This document shows, in pieces, positions 55,358 through 64,000 of a stretch of 64,000 nucleotides of DNA. The translations under genes and the position numbers were made by a program. The notes under the pieces were generated by a model, which worked only from the letters and a program-made list of their open reading frames with translations, had not been told where the DNA came from and ran no database searches. Origin of the DNA: Podospora pseudocomata (lineage: Eukaryota > Ascomycota > Sordariomycetes > Sordariales > Podosporaceae); contig NW_026946364.1 in assembly GCF_035222375.1 (NCBI RefSeq), forward strand, positions 496,001 to 560,000, read 5' to 3'. Each line of letters starts with the position of its first letter. The first letter of the stretch is position 1.

Positions 55358-55476
55358 ACATACAACACCAGGGATTCCCCAGTGGTCACCCACCTGAGTA
55401 CTGATCTGGCGATTAGCTGTTTATCTAGGGGAGAGCGGACGGGATCCCGAGCTTTCAGCTATCTATGGTCGTATGT
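55358..55476 (-). rRNA. 5S ribosomal RNA, variant type
   Basis: The minus strand begins ACATACGACCATAGATAGCT and ends CTGGTGTTGTATGT; the ends pair as helix I, and the length is 119 nt. The internal control region is conserved (GCTCGGGATCCCGTCCGCTC then TCCCC). Compared with the common Neurospora 5S as I recall it, helix II differs (TAGCTG) but its partner has changed to match (CAGCTA), so pairing is kept. The helix IV region also differs and retains CCAGATCAGTACTCAGGTGG, GTGACCACTGGGGAATCCC. A T run follows as terminator. This is a dispersed single gene, as usual in Pezizomycotina, and probably functional. Confidence 0.92.
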
Positions 55477-55838
55477 GCCTTGCTGCGGCGAAAACAGCAC
55501 TCATAATGAGGGCATCATGAGGTTTGATAAGAGAGGTGGCTTTGCAGGGTTAGGGTTGGACGGCGTAAGTGATACTTTGCTAGGGCGACTTCTTTCAAAC
55601 TGCAAATTCAAGTCAAACTGAGCCACAAACATTCGATTTTCATCAACGCTCTGGGCAACCTTGAAGAAATTGCACCGAATATGCTAATATTGAGCTTCTT
55701 TCTCATATGAACTGAGATTTGGCTTCCGGTTTTCTTCAGCCTGGAGTTTACGTCTTTTTTTGCATGAGTGGCGCTCACTCACCAACCAGCCATCTCACCT
55801 CTCATTCACTCACTCACACCCGCACCACTCACATCAAA
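55477..55838. promoter_or_regulatory. Divergent upstream region of 5S rRNA and Rrn9
   Basis: A 362-bp spacer between the 5S start (minus) and the Rrn9 start (plus). The last 70 bp are C/A-rich, a typical leader. The Rrn9 frame remains open upstream to 55719, but that part includes leader-like sequence. Confidence 0.5.
55547..55557 (-). promoter_or_regulatory. Telomere-like (telo-box) motif upstream of 5S rRNA
   Basis: AACCCTAACCC on the minus strand, about 71 bp upstream of the 5S start. It contains one and a half telomere repeats of the TTAGGG type. Telo-boxes bound by Myb-type factors (Tbf1/Teb1) occur near ribosomal genes in other fungi; a role here is inference. Confidence 0.4.
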
Positions 55839-57794
55839 ATGGACTTTTCCTCCTCCCAAATCCCACCCTCCTACCAACCTACTCTCAGAATACCCGCCTC
55901 ACAAATCTCATCCTACGACTACGGCCTCCCAGAAACCCTACCCGCCACCCACAACACCCTCACACCAGCTGAACCCCCCCAAGAGGAGGAATGGCGCGAC
56001 CTCTCCACCTCCTCCATCGCCTCCCTCTCCTCAAACGAGCTTAACGAGCGCAGACCAAACAGGTGGAAGGGCAACCCATCCACCTGGCGCACCTGGACCA
56101 ACAACGAGAGAAAGACCTGGGAGTCGATTGAGAATATGAGGAAGGGGGATCTAAGCGCGCATTTGTATAACGCTTTTGCTTTGAAGAAGGGTGTGAGGAA
56201 AGGGCCCGAGGAAACTTTCTCCTGTGTTGGAGAGGGGAAAGATAACCGGGGGTGGAATGTAGGGAGGGGGTGGACTGCTTGGCCTTTGGGAGTGGAAGAG
56301 GTTCCTGGGGATGGGTTGTTGGATTTGGAAGCTGAGGATGGGAATCAGGAGTTTACATTCAGGAGAAAGGAGGAAGAGGGGGATAGGTGGCCGGGGAGGA
56401 ATTTGGAGGAGGTGGTTTCGGCTACTGTGTTGAGGTTGGCGAAGGAGAGGTTTTATAGGAGGGTGAAGGAGTGGGAAGGCAAGCCGAAGGGGAATGGGGA
56501 AGATGAGGAGGAGGGCCAGGAGAAGGGGGATGTGATGCAGTCGATCGAACAGGGTGATGATGATGAGGGTGAGGTAGGGGATGAGGAAGATGAAGTGTCG
56601 GGCATGGAAACAGGCTACGATACTGCTGCCGGGGAGACAGATGCAACTGGGGCGGGTTCTACAAAAGGAGGAAGGAAACGAAGGATGTCATCAATAGCAA
56701 AAGCCGAGCAGACATTCACGCCAGTCATGTCGGCGGATGATGAGCGAAACTATGCGTTAGTGCGGCCTGCAGCCAGGAGGATCATGGAGCAGTTGGATAA
56801 GACGCTTACGGTAATGCACTATGCAAGAGCTGCTGCTGTAAGTGGTATGTATGGAGGTGATAGTGATGAGGACGAAGACTCCAAGGAAGACGAAGACGGA
56901 GAGTCTCGTAAGAAAATGATGGACGTTGATGGGAAGTCAGTACTGAGCAAGCCACGAGGTCGATCAAGAGGAAGAAGTCGCTCCAGAGCAGGCAGTTCGC
57001 CGAGGAAATTGAGGTTCAGGTCAAGTTCAAGATCAAGTTCGAGCGATTCTTCTGGCAGCAACGTGTCGACCAAGATCTCACGAATCGGGTTGCTAAACTG
57101 GCGGGATGTTCTTGGTGCAGCTGCTCTCGCTGGCTTCTCACCAGAGGTTATTGCCAGGGCAACACAGCGCTGCTCTAATATTTTCAATGAAGAGATGGTG
57201 ATGCATACCCTTCCCGAGCAAGCCGTTACCTCGAGCAAACCGGCCATTCAGACCGTACGATACCGACCAAATCTCACTGAACCTCAGAGTGCTCTATCGG
57301 AGGACAACGACTCCGAAGACAATAAGCAACTCCTCGCTCACCACCTGATGATTAACCGCCAGTCTACTGTTGCTCTCACTGCAGAGCCTGCCGATACTCC
57401 AGCACTAACGAAAAGAGCAAGCACACCGGCTGCCCGATCCCGAACAAGCAAGTCAGCTACACCTGGCGGTGGTGCTGGAGGGGCTCATCTTTGTCCATTC
57501 AACGATTGCCCTCGCGCTGTGGAAGGCTTTAACAGAAATACGAATCTCCAGAGGCACATCAAGCTTGTACACAAAGTCGAAGCCTCGACAGCAGTGCGCA
57601 CTACGGAGGAGGAGGAGGATAGCGAAGACCAGTTGGTAGGAGGTGTTCACACTGACGGGTTTTTGCAGCCTATTAAGATGAGGAAGGGTTGGAGAGGTGA
57701 TGATGCTGGCAAACGCCAAAAGCGTGGAGCGAAACCTCGTTCAGGCGGTCGGGATACTGGAGATGAAGGTGAAGATGATCGGGTTTCTCGGTAG
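55839..57794 (+). CDS. RRN9: RNA polymerase I initiation factor Rrn9-like protein
   Basis: Member of the Rrn9-domain family; yeast Rrn9 is in the upstream activating factor for rDNA transcription. One exon, 651 aa from MDFSSSQIPPSYQP; the frame is open 40 codons further up, but that reads as leader. The Rrn9 region is near residues 70-110: NRWKGNPSTWRTWTNNERKT, WESIENMRKGDLSAHLYNAF then ALKKG. A second conserved-looking block is GLLNWRDVLGAAALAGFSPE with VIARATQRCSNIF. Between them are long acidic runs and an Arg/Ser-rich stretch. Near the C-terminus is a finger-like C-x4-C-x12-H-x4-H motif (HLCPFNDCPRAVEGF to HIKLVH). Nucleolar location is expected. Confidence 0.85.
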   Translation: MDFSSSQIPPSYQPTLRIPASQISSYDYGLPETLPATHNTLTPAEPPQEEEWRDLSTSSIASLSSNELNERRPNRWKGNPSTWRTWTNNERKTWESIENMRKGDLSAHLYNAFALKKGVRKGPEETFSCVGEGKDNRGWNVGRGWTAWPLGVEEVPGDGLLDLEAEDGNQEFTFRRKEEEGDRWPGRNLEEVVSATVLRLAKERFYRRVKEWEGKPKGNGEDEEEGQEKGDVMQSIEQGDDDEGEVGDEEDEVSGMETGYDTAAGETDATGAGSTKGGRKRRMSSIAKAEQTFTPVMSADDERNYALVRPAARRIMEQLDKTLTVMHYARAAAVSGMYGGDSDEDEDSKEDEDGESRKKMMDVDGKSVLSKPRGRSRGRSRSRAGSSPRKLRFRSSSRSSSSDSSGSNVSTKISRIGLLNWRDVLGAAALAGFSPEVIARATQRCSNIFNEEMVMHTLPEQAVTSSKPAIQTVRYRPNLTEPQSALSEDNDSEDNKQLLAHHLMINRQSTVALTAEPADTPALTKRASTPAARSRTSKSATPGGGAGGAHLCPFNDCPRAVEGFNRNTNLQRHIKLVHKVEASTAVRTTEEEEDSEDQLVGGVHTDGFLQPIKMRKGWRGDDAGKRQKRGAKPRSGGRDTGDEGEDDRVSR

Positions 57795-58372
57795 TGATCT
57801 GCATAATTTACGGACAGGGCGGTATGTGCATGTACGGCACTTCGGTTTCGGTTTTGCTCCCACGCTCCTCCTACCGTTTGACTAGGGATAACGCTGAGCT
57901 GTCCAGTGTCAGCTTGGAATCGATAGCAAGAATCGGGCGATGCCATTGCAGAGCTGAACCAATCAGTTGGAATCCCAATTGACATTGACGTGGGTCTAGA
58001 TCCGGCGCTATCAGAATTCGTTGTCTTCAGACTAAGACAGCGGCCCCCTGCTCTGATACCTATTCGGGAACAGGCCATTGGCTGTGGAAGTTGCGATATG
58101 GGATGCGGCTGGCTGAGAGATGCAAACCCCATGGAAGTCCGTTGGGAGTAATAAAAGTCTAGAACTTGAGATCTAAAATGACCCTTTTCCTTCGTCTTCA
58201 TGTGCTTTGGACAGCCGCGTCATAAGGTCAGCACGGAAGTGACCATGCTGGTTGTTGGTTTGCCCATCCGTACTTCTGTCGGCAAGAGCACTCGATTGAG
58301 TGACTTCTGAACTTTGACTAAAATTTGCCTTTGGCTTCCTGTCACTCTTTTATCTGCATTGTGTTTTTCACC
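57795..58372. other. Intergenic between Rrn9 and the DUF5672 gene
   Basis: Rrn9 3' flank and promoter of the next plus-strand gene. A 184-codon minus-strand frame (57647-58201) overlaps the Rrn9 end and has no recognisable content. Confidence 0.4.
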
Positions 58373-59595
58373 ATGGCGTCGTTATTATCCAGGCCGGGCG
58401 GTAGCCCAAGAGCGGAGCTGATGCTCCTCGTGATGGTGGCCTGTATGCTTCTGGTGACATATTCGTCCTTGCAATCAGCACGATCAGAGGTTTGTTCATT
58501 GGCGATTTCCTTAAGCGTCGTTCTTTTCTTTAACTCCCGTGTCAGGTCACTGACAGGGTCCCACTGAAGGAGGAATCGGTTCTCGAATCATTGACGAAAG
58601 TCGACGTGCAACAACATGTGGCCGTAACGACAAGCTCTAGCAGTATTGTTAGCACCACAACCACTGTCGCTACGACATCTAACACTCCTTTACCAAACAC
58701 CCCTTTACCAGAAGCGACACCAATTCAACTCGACCAAGAACCCCCGCTTGACTTCGACTCAAGTCTGGATGTCGCGCCCGAGAATGCTCTGGATAAGACC
58801 GACAGTCCACCAACAGACTTTGATGGCCTAGAGGAAGACTTTTCCATCCCACCAGCCGATCCAGTAACCCCAAACAAAGTTTTCAAAGCAGTCCTCATCG
58901 AATCTTCACTCACCTCACCCGCTCTGGTTCCCGTCCTCATGCACTTCTCCTCCGTCCTTCCCACCCACTGGTCCTTGGTGATCTTCACCTCCCCAAACAA
59001 CTTTACCGTTCCCCAATCGCCAGCCTTCCGCAACCTCTTGTCCTCCAGACGACTAGACATTCGCTTCCTGCCCAAGAATGTCACCTTTACCAATAGCGCC
59101 TCGGTCTCCAGGTTTCTCGCGTCTTCCAACGGCTGGTTGTGGAACGAGCTGGCTGATGCCGAGCGAGTCTTGTTCTTCCAGCTCGACAGCATCATCTGCG
59201 CCAACTCCATCGCCACCATTGACGACTTTGTGAAGTGGGATTATGTAGGGGCGCCGATTAATAGCACGTATGGTGAAGGGTACAATGGGGGGTTGTCAAT
59301 CAGAAACCCGAGGTTGTTTTTGGAGGTGGTGAGGGAAGGGAATTACACCAGAGGGTTTGAGGATCAGTGGTTTTATAAGAAGTTGAAGGAGAGGAGGGCA
59401 CAGGGGGATTATAGGGTTAGGTTGCCGGGGGTGGAGGAGGCGAAGAGGTTTGCGGTTGAGACGCTTTGGGGGGATAGGCCGCTGGGGTATCACCAGCCGC
59501 AGAGGTGGTGGAAGGGGAAGGCTGGGGAGAGGATGGGGGAGATTGAGGAGTGGTGTCCTGAGGTTGGGATGCTGATTGGGAGGAGGGCGAAGTAA
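58373..59595 (+). CDS. Type II membrane glycosyltransferase-like protein (DUF5672)
   Basis: Exon 1 (58373-58489) encodes a short cytosolic start and one membrane segment (LMLLVMVACMLLVTYSSL); a 56-nt intron leads to exon 2 (58546-59595); 388 aa. A Thr/Ser/Pro-rich stem precedes a catalytic-like domain: FKAVLIESSLTSPALVPVLM, HWSLVIFTSP, LWNELADAERVLFFQLDSII, WDYVGAPI, GYNGGLSIRNPRL, GFEDQWF. The QLDSI plus DYVGAP pattern fits the DUF5672 family, thought to be GT-A-like glycosyltransferases of the Golgi. Several N-glycosylation sequons are present. Substrate is unknown. Confidence 0.85.
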
Positions 59596-60034
59596 AGTTC
59601 TTGAGAAGGGATTTCTTTGGTGCAGATAGATAAAAGCATGGAGGGATGGATACGCAAGACAGCTTCTGGGGGGAAGAGCATATCATTCATTTTGTTTTGA
59701 GGCTGATGCTGATGGTTGGCACACAACGCATGGGTGGCTTGGTGGTTGGGGATGACGGTTAGGCACTTGCCTTGTAATAAAGATAATGGAATAGAAGAAC
59801 AAGTTGGTCAAAAACCCAACTACAAAAATTGACCCTCAATCTGTCGTTGTGATGGTGTGCTCACGTTGCATTTGAGCCGCAATTCTCTATCATATGTAAG
59901 GGAGCCAAGCTGACAGTTAGGAAGGTTTCGGCCGATTTATACCGACATCGCCGACCCGCTCTCGAAAAATCTCCAAACCACCACTTTTTCCCCGACCAGG
60001 CCGCCATGACGTGACGTTGCGACGGAGGGGAACA
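59596..60034. other. Intergenic
   Basis: 3' flank of the DUF5672 gene and promoter of the mitochondrial isoleucyl-tRNA synthetase. Nothing else is supported. Confidence 0.4.
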
Positions 60035-63000
60035 ATGTCCAAATCCTGGCAGTCCACGCTACGGCTGCCCAAGTCAAGTTTCCCGTAAGGATCTTCTGTT
60101 TGCCCACCGTTCCCCCCCCAAAATCAATTTGCTCAGTTTTTCGTCTTGCCATTCAGAAACCGGCCGCGACTCCACGAACGGAAGCAGTACATCCTGCGAT
60201 GCACCGATGATTTTTACGAGTGGCAGGCGGCCAATCGCCCTGCCGACAACGAGTTCCTCCTTCACGACGGGCCCCCCTACGCCAATGGCGAGCTTCACGC
60301 TGGCCACGCGCTGAACAAGATCCTCAAGGACATGATTAACCGGGTCAAGGTCCAGCAAGGTGCGCTTGACGCTGCTTGGGAATACCCGTCATGCGACACG
60401 TTACTGACCGGTTGTGGGTGGGGTGTAAACTACAGGTCGCCGCGTCAAGTACGTACCAGGATGGGACTGCCATGGTCTCCCGATCGAGATGAAGGTTGTC
60501 GAGGCTGCCGAGGGCGGTAAGAAGATGTCGCCGGGGGGTATCCGAAAAGCTGCCCGCAAGCTCGCCTCCTCGACGGTCAAGGCCCAGATGAACAGCTTCA
60601 AGTCGTATGCCGTTATGGCCGACTGGGAAAATAGGTGGACGACGATGGACACCGAGTTTGAGATCAGGCAGCTGCGGCTGTTCCAGAAGATGGCTCGGAG
60701 GGGGCTCATCTACCGGAAACATAAACCTGTGTATTGGTCGCCGTCATCGGCTACTGCGCTGGCTGAGGCTGAGCTGGAGTACAATGAGGCCCATGTGTCA
60801 AAGTCGGCGTGGGTTAGATTACCCATTGTCAATGGGTGGCAGGAGGTGATTTCTGGGCTGGAGGGGGTGGATAAGGATGCAAAGCTCTATGCGGTGATCT
60901 GGACGACGACACCCTGGACGCTTCCTGCAAATCAGGCGATCGCGGTGCGCGATGATATGACTTACTCTATCGTCAGGTTTGCCGATTACGAGGGGCTTCA
61001 CCTTGTGAGCATACCAGAGGGAAGCGCAGGTGGAGATCTCCCCGAGCTATCCGAAGTGCTGGGCGAGGTCCAGGGCTCTGAGCTGACGAGGCTGAGGTAT
61101 CTCAACCCTCTTCTGGATGATTTGACTGCTCTGGAAGGCCGTCCCATCATCCATGCCCCCTTCGTGAGAGGCGATTCAGGAACGGGTATGGTGCACTGTG
61201 CCCCAGGTCATGGTTTTGACGATTACCTGGCCTGCGAAACTCTGGGAATCCCAGCAGTTTCACACGTGGACAATGAGGGTCGCTTCACCGATAAGGCTTA
61301 CCCCAGGAACCCTGATTTACTCGGGGGAATTCCCGTCCTGGAAGGCGGTAGTGACGCCGTGTTGGACTTGCTTGGCAACGAAAATGGGTACATTCTCAAG
61401 GTCAAATATTACAAGCACAAGTACCCATATGACTGGCGGACGAAGAAGCCCATCATCATCCGCGCCACAGCTCAGTGGTTTGCCGATGTGGGGAGCATCA
61501 AGGAGCAAGCCCTGGCTGCGCTTGAGGAGGTGCGTTTTGTGCCCGAGACTGGAAAGAACAGACTCGAGGCTTTTGTCAAGGGCCGGAGCGAATGGTGTAT
61601 TTCGCGTCAACGATCCTGGGGTGTGCCCATCCCGGCTCTGTATGATGCGAATGGCAATGCGGTCGTGACTGATGAGAGTATTGACCACATCATCTCTGTG
61701 ATCAGGGAAAGGAAGATTGATGCCTGGTGGTTTGATGATGCCCATGACCCTGCGTGGTTACCGGAGTCACTGCGCGATCGGGCGGCTGAGTTCCGCCGTG
61801 GTCAAGACACCATGGACGTCTGGTTTGACAGTGGTAGCAGCTGGACCCAGACGGACAAGCAAGCTGATGTGTACCTCGAGGGTAGTGATCAACATCGCGG
61901 GTGGTTCCAGTCGTCTCTTCTGACCCGGGTTGCTGCCATGGTCGCTCAGGACGCTCCAGGAGGGTCATCAACTACCAATACTCTTGGTCTTTCACCTTTC
62001 AAAACACTCATCACTCACGGATTTACACTGGATAAGGACGGCAAGAAGATGTCCAAGTCTCTCGGGAACATCATCTCTGCCAATGAGGTTATGGACGGCT
62101 CGCTTCTTTTTGAGCCACCCCAGCCTGGTCAACCACAAGGCAGAAAGAACCGCGAACCAGAAGCGCTGGGCCCGGATGCTCTGCGCCTTTGGATTGCAAC
62201 CAGTGACTACACAGGCGATATCATTTTAGGCAAGCCAGTCCTCCGGACTGTCCATCAAGTCCTGCTCAAGTACCGCACCATCATCAAGATGTTCACCGGA
62301 AGCATGCAGCCTGATGCCCGCACAGCCCCCTTAACAGTGGCCGATCACATTGCGTTGATCCAGCTCAAGGATGTCATGCAAGAAGTCGGCAAGTACTACG
62401 ACAACTACGAGTTCAACAAGGCGCAAGCGGCCCTCAGCCGCTGGGTTGTCAATGACGTGTCGGCTTTCTACCTGGAGACACTCAAGGACAGACTATACTG
62501 CGGTGACTCTGGCGGCGTTTTGGAGCCCATCTTCAACGGCCTGTTGAGAATGCTGGCGCCCGTCACGCCCGTGCTTGTCGAAGAGGCATGGGAGTACCGC
62601 CCTCAGTGGATGAAGGATGATGCTTCTCTTGTTCACCCTCTCAAGCAGCTTTATGACGCCCCGCTTATTGAACCTGTTAGACTTAGTTACGATGAGAAGA
62701 CCATCCGGGAGAGCATCCCTGCTATTATGGCTGCGCATGGCGCCATCAAGGCTGCTTCGGAGCGGGCGAGATTGGACAAGGTGCTCGGCTCGTCGCTGGG
62801 GTGCTCGGTTGTGTTGGTGTCTCATGCTGAGGGTGGGTTGGCTGTTTTGGAACGGTTCAAGGATGAGCTGGATGCCATGTTTGTGGTTTCGGCGGTGGAT
62901 ATTGTTCAATCTAACGGAGGCGAGACGCCCAAGGAGGTTGAGGGGGCGGAGTGGAAGTATAGTGAGGTGTTTGAGGTCAGTGGGAAGGCTCATACGGCGT

Positions 63001-63131
63001 ATGTTCTGCCTCCGAAGCAGCATAAATGTCCCCGGTGCTGGAGGTATGTTGCGCCGGTGGAGGATGCGCTTTGCGGAAGGTGTGGGGAGGTTGTTGAGGC
63101 GCGGGCTGGTGAGGCTGCCAAAGAGGTGTAA
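60035..63131 (+). CDS. ISM1: Mitochondrial isoleucyl-tRNA synthetase
   Basis: Class I aminoacyl-tRNA synthetase charging mitochondrial tRNA-Ile. Exons 60035-60084, 60157-60359 and 60436-63131, with introns of 72 and 76 nt, give 982 aa. The start [20 protein letters not shown] resembles the yeast Ism1 segment just after its presequence (LNLPKTKFPNR), so import information must be very short or lie in a missed upstream exon. The HIGH motif is HAGH in [19 protein letters not shown]; then [10 protein letters not shown], editing-domain [34 protein letters not shown], and KMSKS in [13 protein letters not shown]. The C-terminus keeps a bacterial-type zinc site CPRCWR and CGRCGE. The bacterial-like type fits a mitochondrial rather than cytosolic enzyme. 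Confidence 0.95.
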
Positions 63132-63453
63132 ATAGATGAAATACCCATTCTCTTGAAGAGCCACAGGAATTGTAAGATATGTACAATACATCACTTGACC
63201 GCACAACCCTGACTTCTGAACGGGGAGCTTGAGCTTAGACCCCAGACTCGAGCTGCCGCCGGCAAATCGTCCCCATCGATAAGACCCTTGGCAGCCAATT
63301 GTGGGGCACAACTTTTTCTTATCGAACCTTTCTTCGATGCAGTTTCTCGAAAATTGTTTGCAGGCATTCACTTTTCAACAGCTTCGCGCGCGCAGACATT
63401 CCCAAGTGTTGCGACAGTACCACGTCGCCAATTGATTTAATTTACAGACAGTC
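63132..63453. promoter_or_regulatory. Spacer between IleRS and ROK1
   Basis: A 322-bp same-strand spacer holding the IleRS 3' end and the ROK1 promoter. No further gene is seen. Confidence 0.4.
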
Positions 63454-64000
63454 ATGGATATCCTCAAAATCCTCTCCCGAGGCACAAAGCCAAACCCGAA
63501 AAACCAAACCGCAAAGGGTTCAGCCGCCGCAGTCGCAGCCACAGCAAAGCTCCCCTCCGCCGGCGCGGTCCCCCACCCGCAGCTCTTCAACGACCCGGTG
63601 TCTTCCTCCTCGAGGGGGAAGAAGAGGAAGAGGAAGAATAAGAGTGGTGATAAAGATGCTGAAGATGACGGGCCGGAAAACGACGACGAGGACGACCTAA
63701 GCGACGTCAACTTTTTCGCGCCGCCCAAGCCCAGGACTGAGGCTGTTCAGCAACACAATGAAGAGGATGGAGAAGACCAAAAGAAAAAGAAGAACAAAAA
63801 GCGCAAGGTCAAGACGCTGGACGAGGACGAATGCAAGCAGATTTTGAGGTCGCACAGGTTAAAATTTACGTTGCTGTCCGAGTCGGTTGGTGGTGTTGCT
63901 GAGTTGGAGGCGCGGGCGGTAGGGGAGAAGAAGGAGAAGAAGAAAAAGTCGAAGGAGGGAGGGGAGGAAGAGGGCAAGGAAAAGGGGCCCAAAAAGGGAA
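63454..64000 (+). CDS. ROK1: DEAD-box RNA helicase ROK1, N-terminal part (cut by window end)
   Basis: The window shows 182 codons of a longer gene. It starts MDILKILSRGTKPNP, the typical first residues of Rok1 helicases, and continues with Lys-rich and acidic tracts and the conserved DVNFFAPP region. The later block LDEDECKQILRSHRLKFTLL is the Rok1 segment just before the helicase core. No intron is seen so far and the frame is open to the end. Rok1 acts in 18S rRNA processing and 40S assembly in the nucleolus. The helicase motifs lie beyond the window, so the family call rests on the N-terminus alone. Confidence 0.85.
   Translation, partial: MDILKILSRGTKPNPKNQTAKGSAAAVAATAKLPSAGAVPHPQLFNDPVSSSSRGKKRKRKNKSGDKDAEDDGPENDDEDDLSDVNFFAPPKPRTEAVQQHNEEDGEDQKKKKNKKRKVKTLDEDECKQILRSHRLKFTLLSESVGGVAELEARAVGEKKEKKKKSKEGGEEEGKEKGPKKG

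Noticed and set aside
55500-55600. Possible telomerase RNA template (AACCCTAACCC)
   Set aside because: The motif lies just upstream of a 5S gene, with no visible pseudoknot region or long RNA context; a promoter telo-box is the simpler reading.
55346-55621. 91-codon plus-strand open frame
   Set aside because: It is the antisense of the 5S rRNA gene.
62493-63371. 292-codon minus-strand open frame
   Set aside because: Antisense to the C-terminal part of mitochondrial IleRS.

Overview
The window looks like nuclear DNA of a filamentous ascomycete, most likely a sordariomycete of the Neurospora/Podospora/Chaetomium kind. This rests on short GT-AG introns of 50-90 nt with CTAAC-like branch sites, a lone dispersed 5S rRNA gene, tRNAs interrupted after position 37, a BimC-type kinesin-5, a dual-start folylpolyglutamate synthase, and proteins that read like their Pezizomycotina relatives. 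No species can be named from sequence alone. No virus-like element, CRISPR array or intact transposon was seen.

Layout. 1-12 kb: a degenerate 21-bp repeat array, xylitol dehydrogenase, an intron-bearing tRNA-Leu(CAG), an undecodable possible gene relic, two divergent folylpolyglutamate synthase genes in tandem, and MIC60. 12-24 kb: an AT-rich patch and a (TG)45 tract, Rab5, Sac1 phosphoinositide phosphatase, tRNA-Pro(UGG), a large orphan protein with a C-terminal membrane segment, and a J-domain protein gene with a frame break. 24-34 kb: the freshest copy of the 21-bp repeat, a PHAF1/UPF0183 protein, kinesin-5, a HAD hydrolase, tRNA-Leu(AAG) and SAM37. 34.3-49.6 kb: about 15 kb without a convincing gene, which is very unusual given the roughly 2.5 kb per gene elsewhere. 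49.6-64 kb: a conserved unknown protein, PIG-U, pescadillo (NOP7), a variant 5S rRNA gene, Rrn9, a DUF5672 glycosyltransferase-like protein, mitochondrial isoleucyl-tRNA synthetase and the start of the helicase ROK1.

Functional themes. Mitochondrial outer and inner membrane biogenesis (MIC60, SAM37), membrane traffic and lipids (Rab5, Sac1, PHAF1, PIG-U), folate polyglutamylation, and a right-hand block rich in ribosome and translation functions (NOP7, 5S, Rrn9, mitochondrial IleRS, ROK1). The genes are ordinary housekeeping loci, not a biosynthetic cluster. The least explained parts are the gene desert, the dispersed 21-bp repeat family, the tandem folylpolyglutamate synthases and the variant 5S gene with its upstream telomere-like motif. 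Exon structures were worked out by eye from splice consensus and protein continuity.
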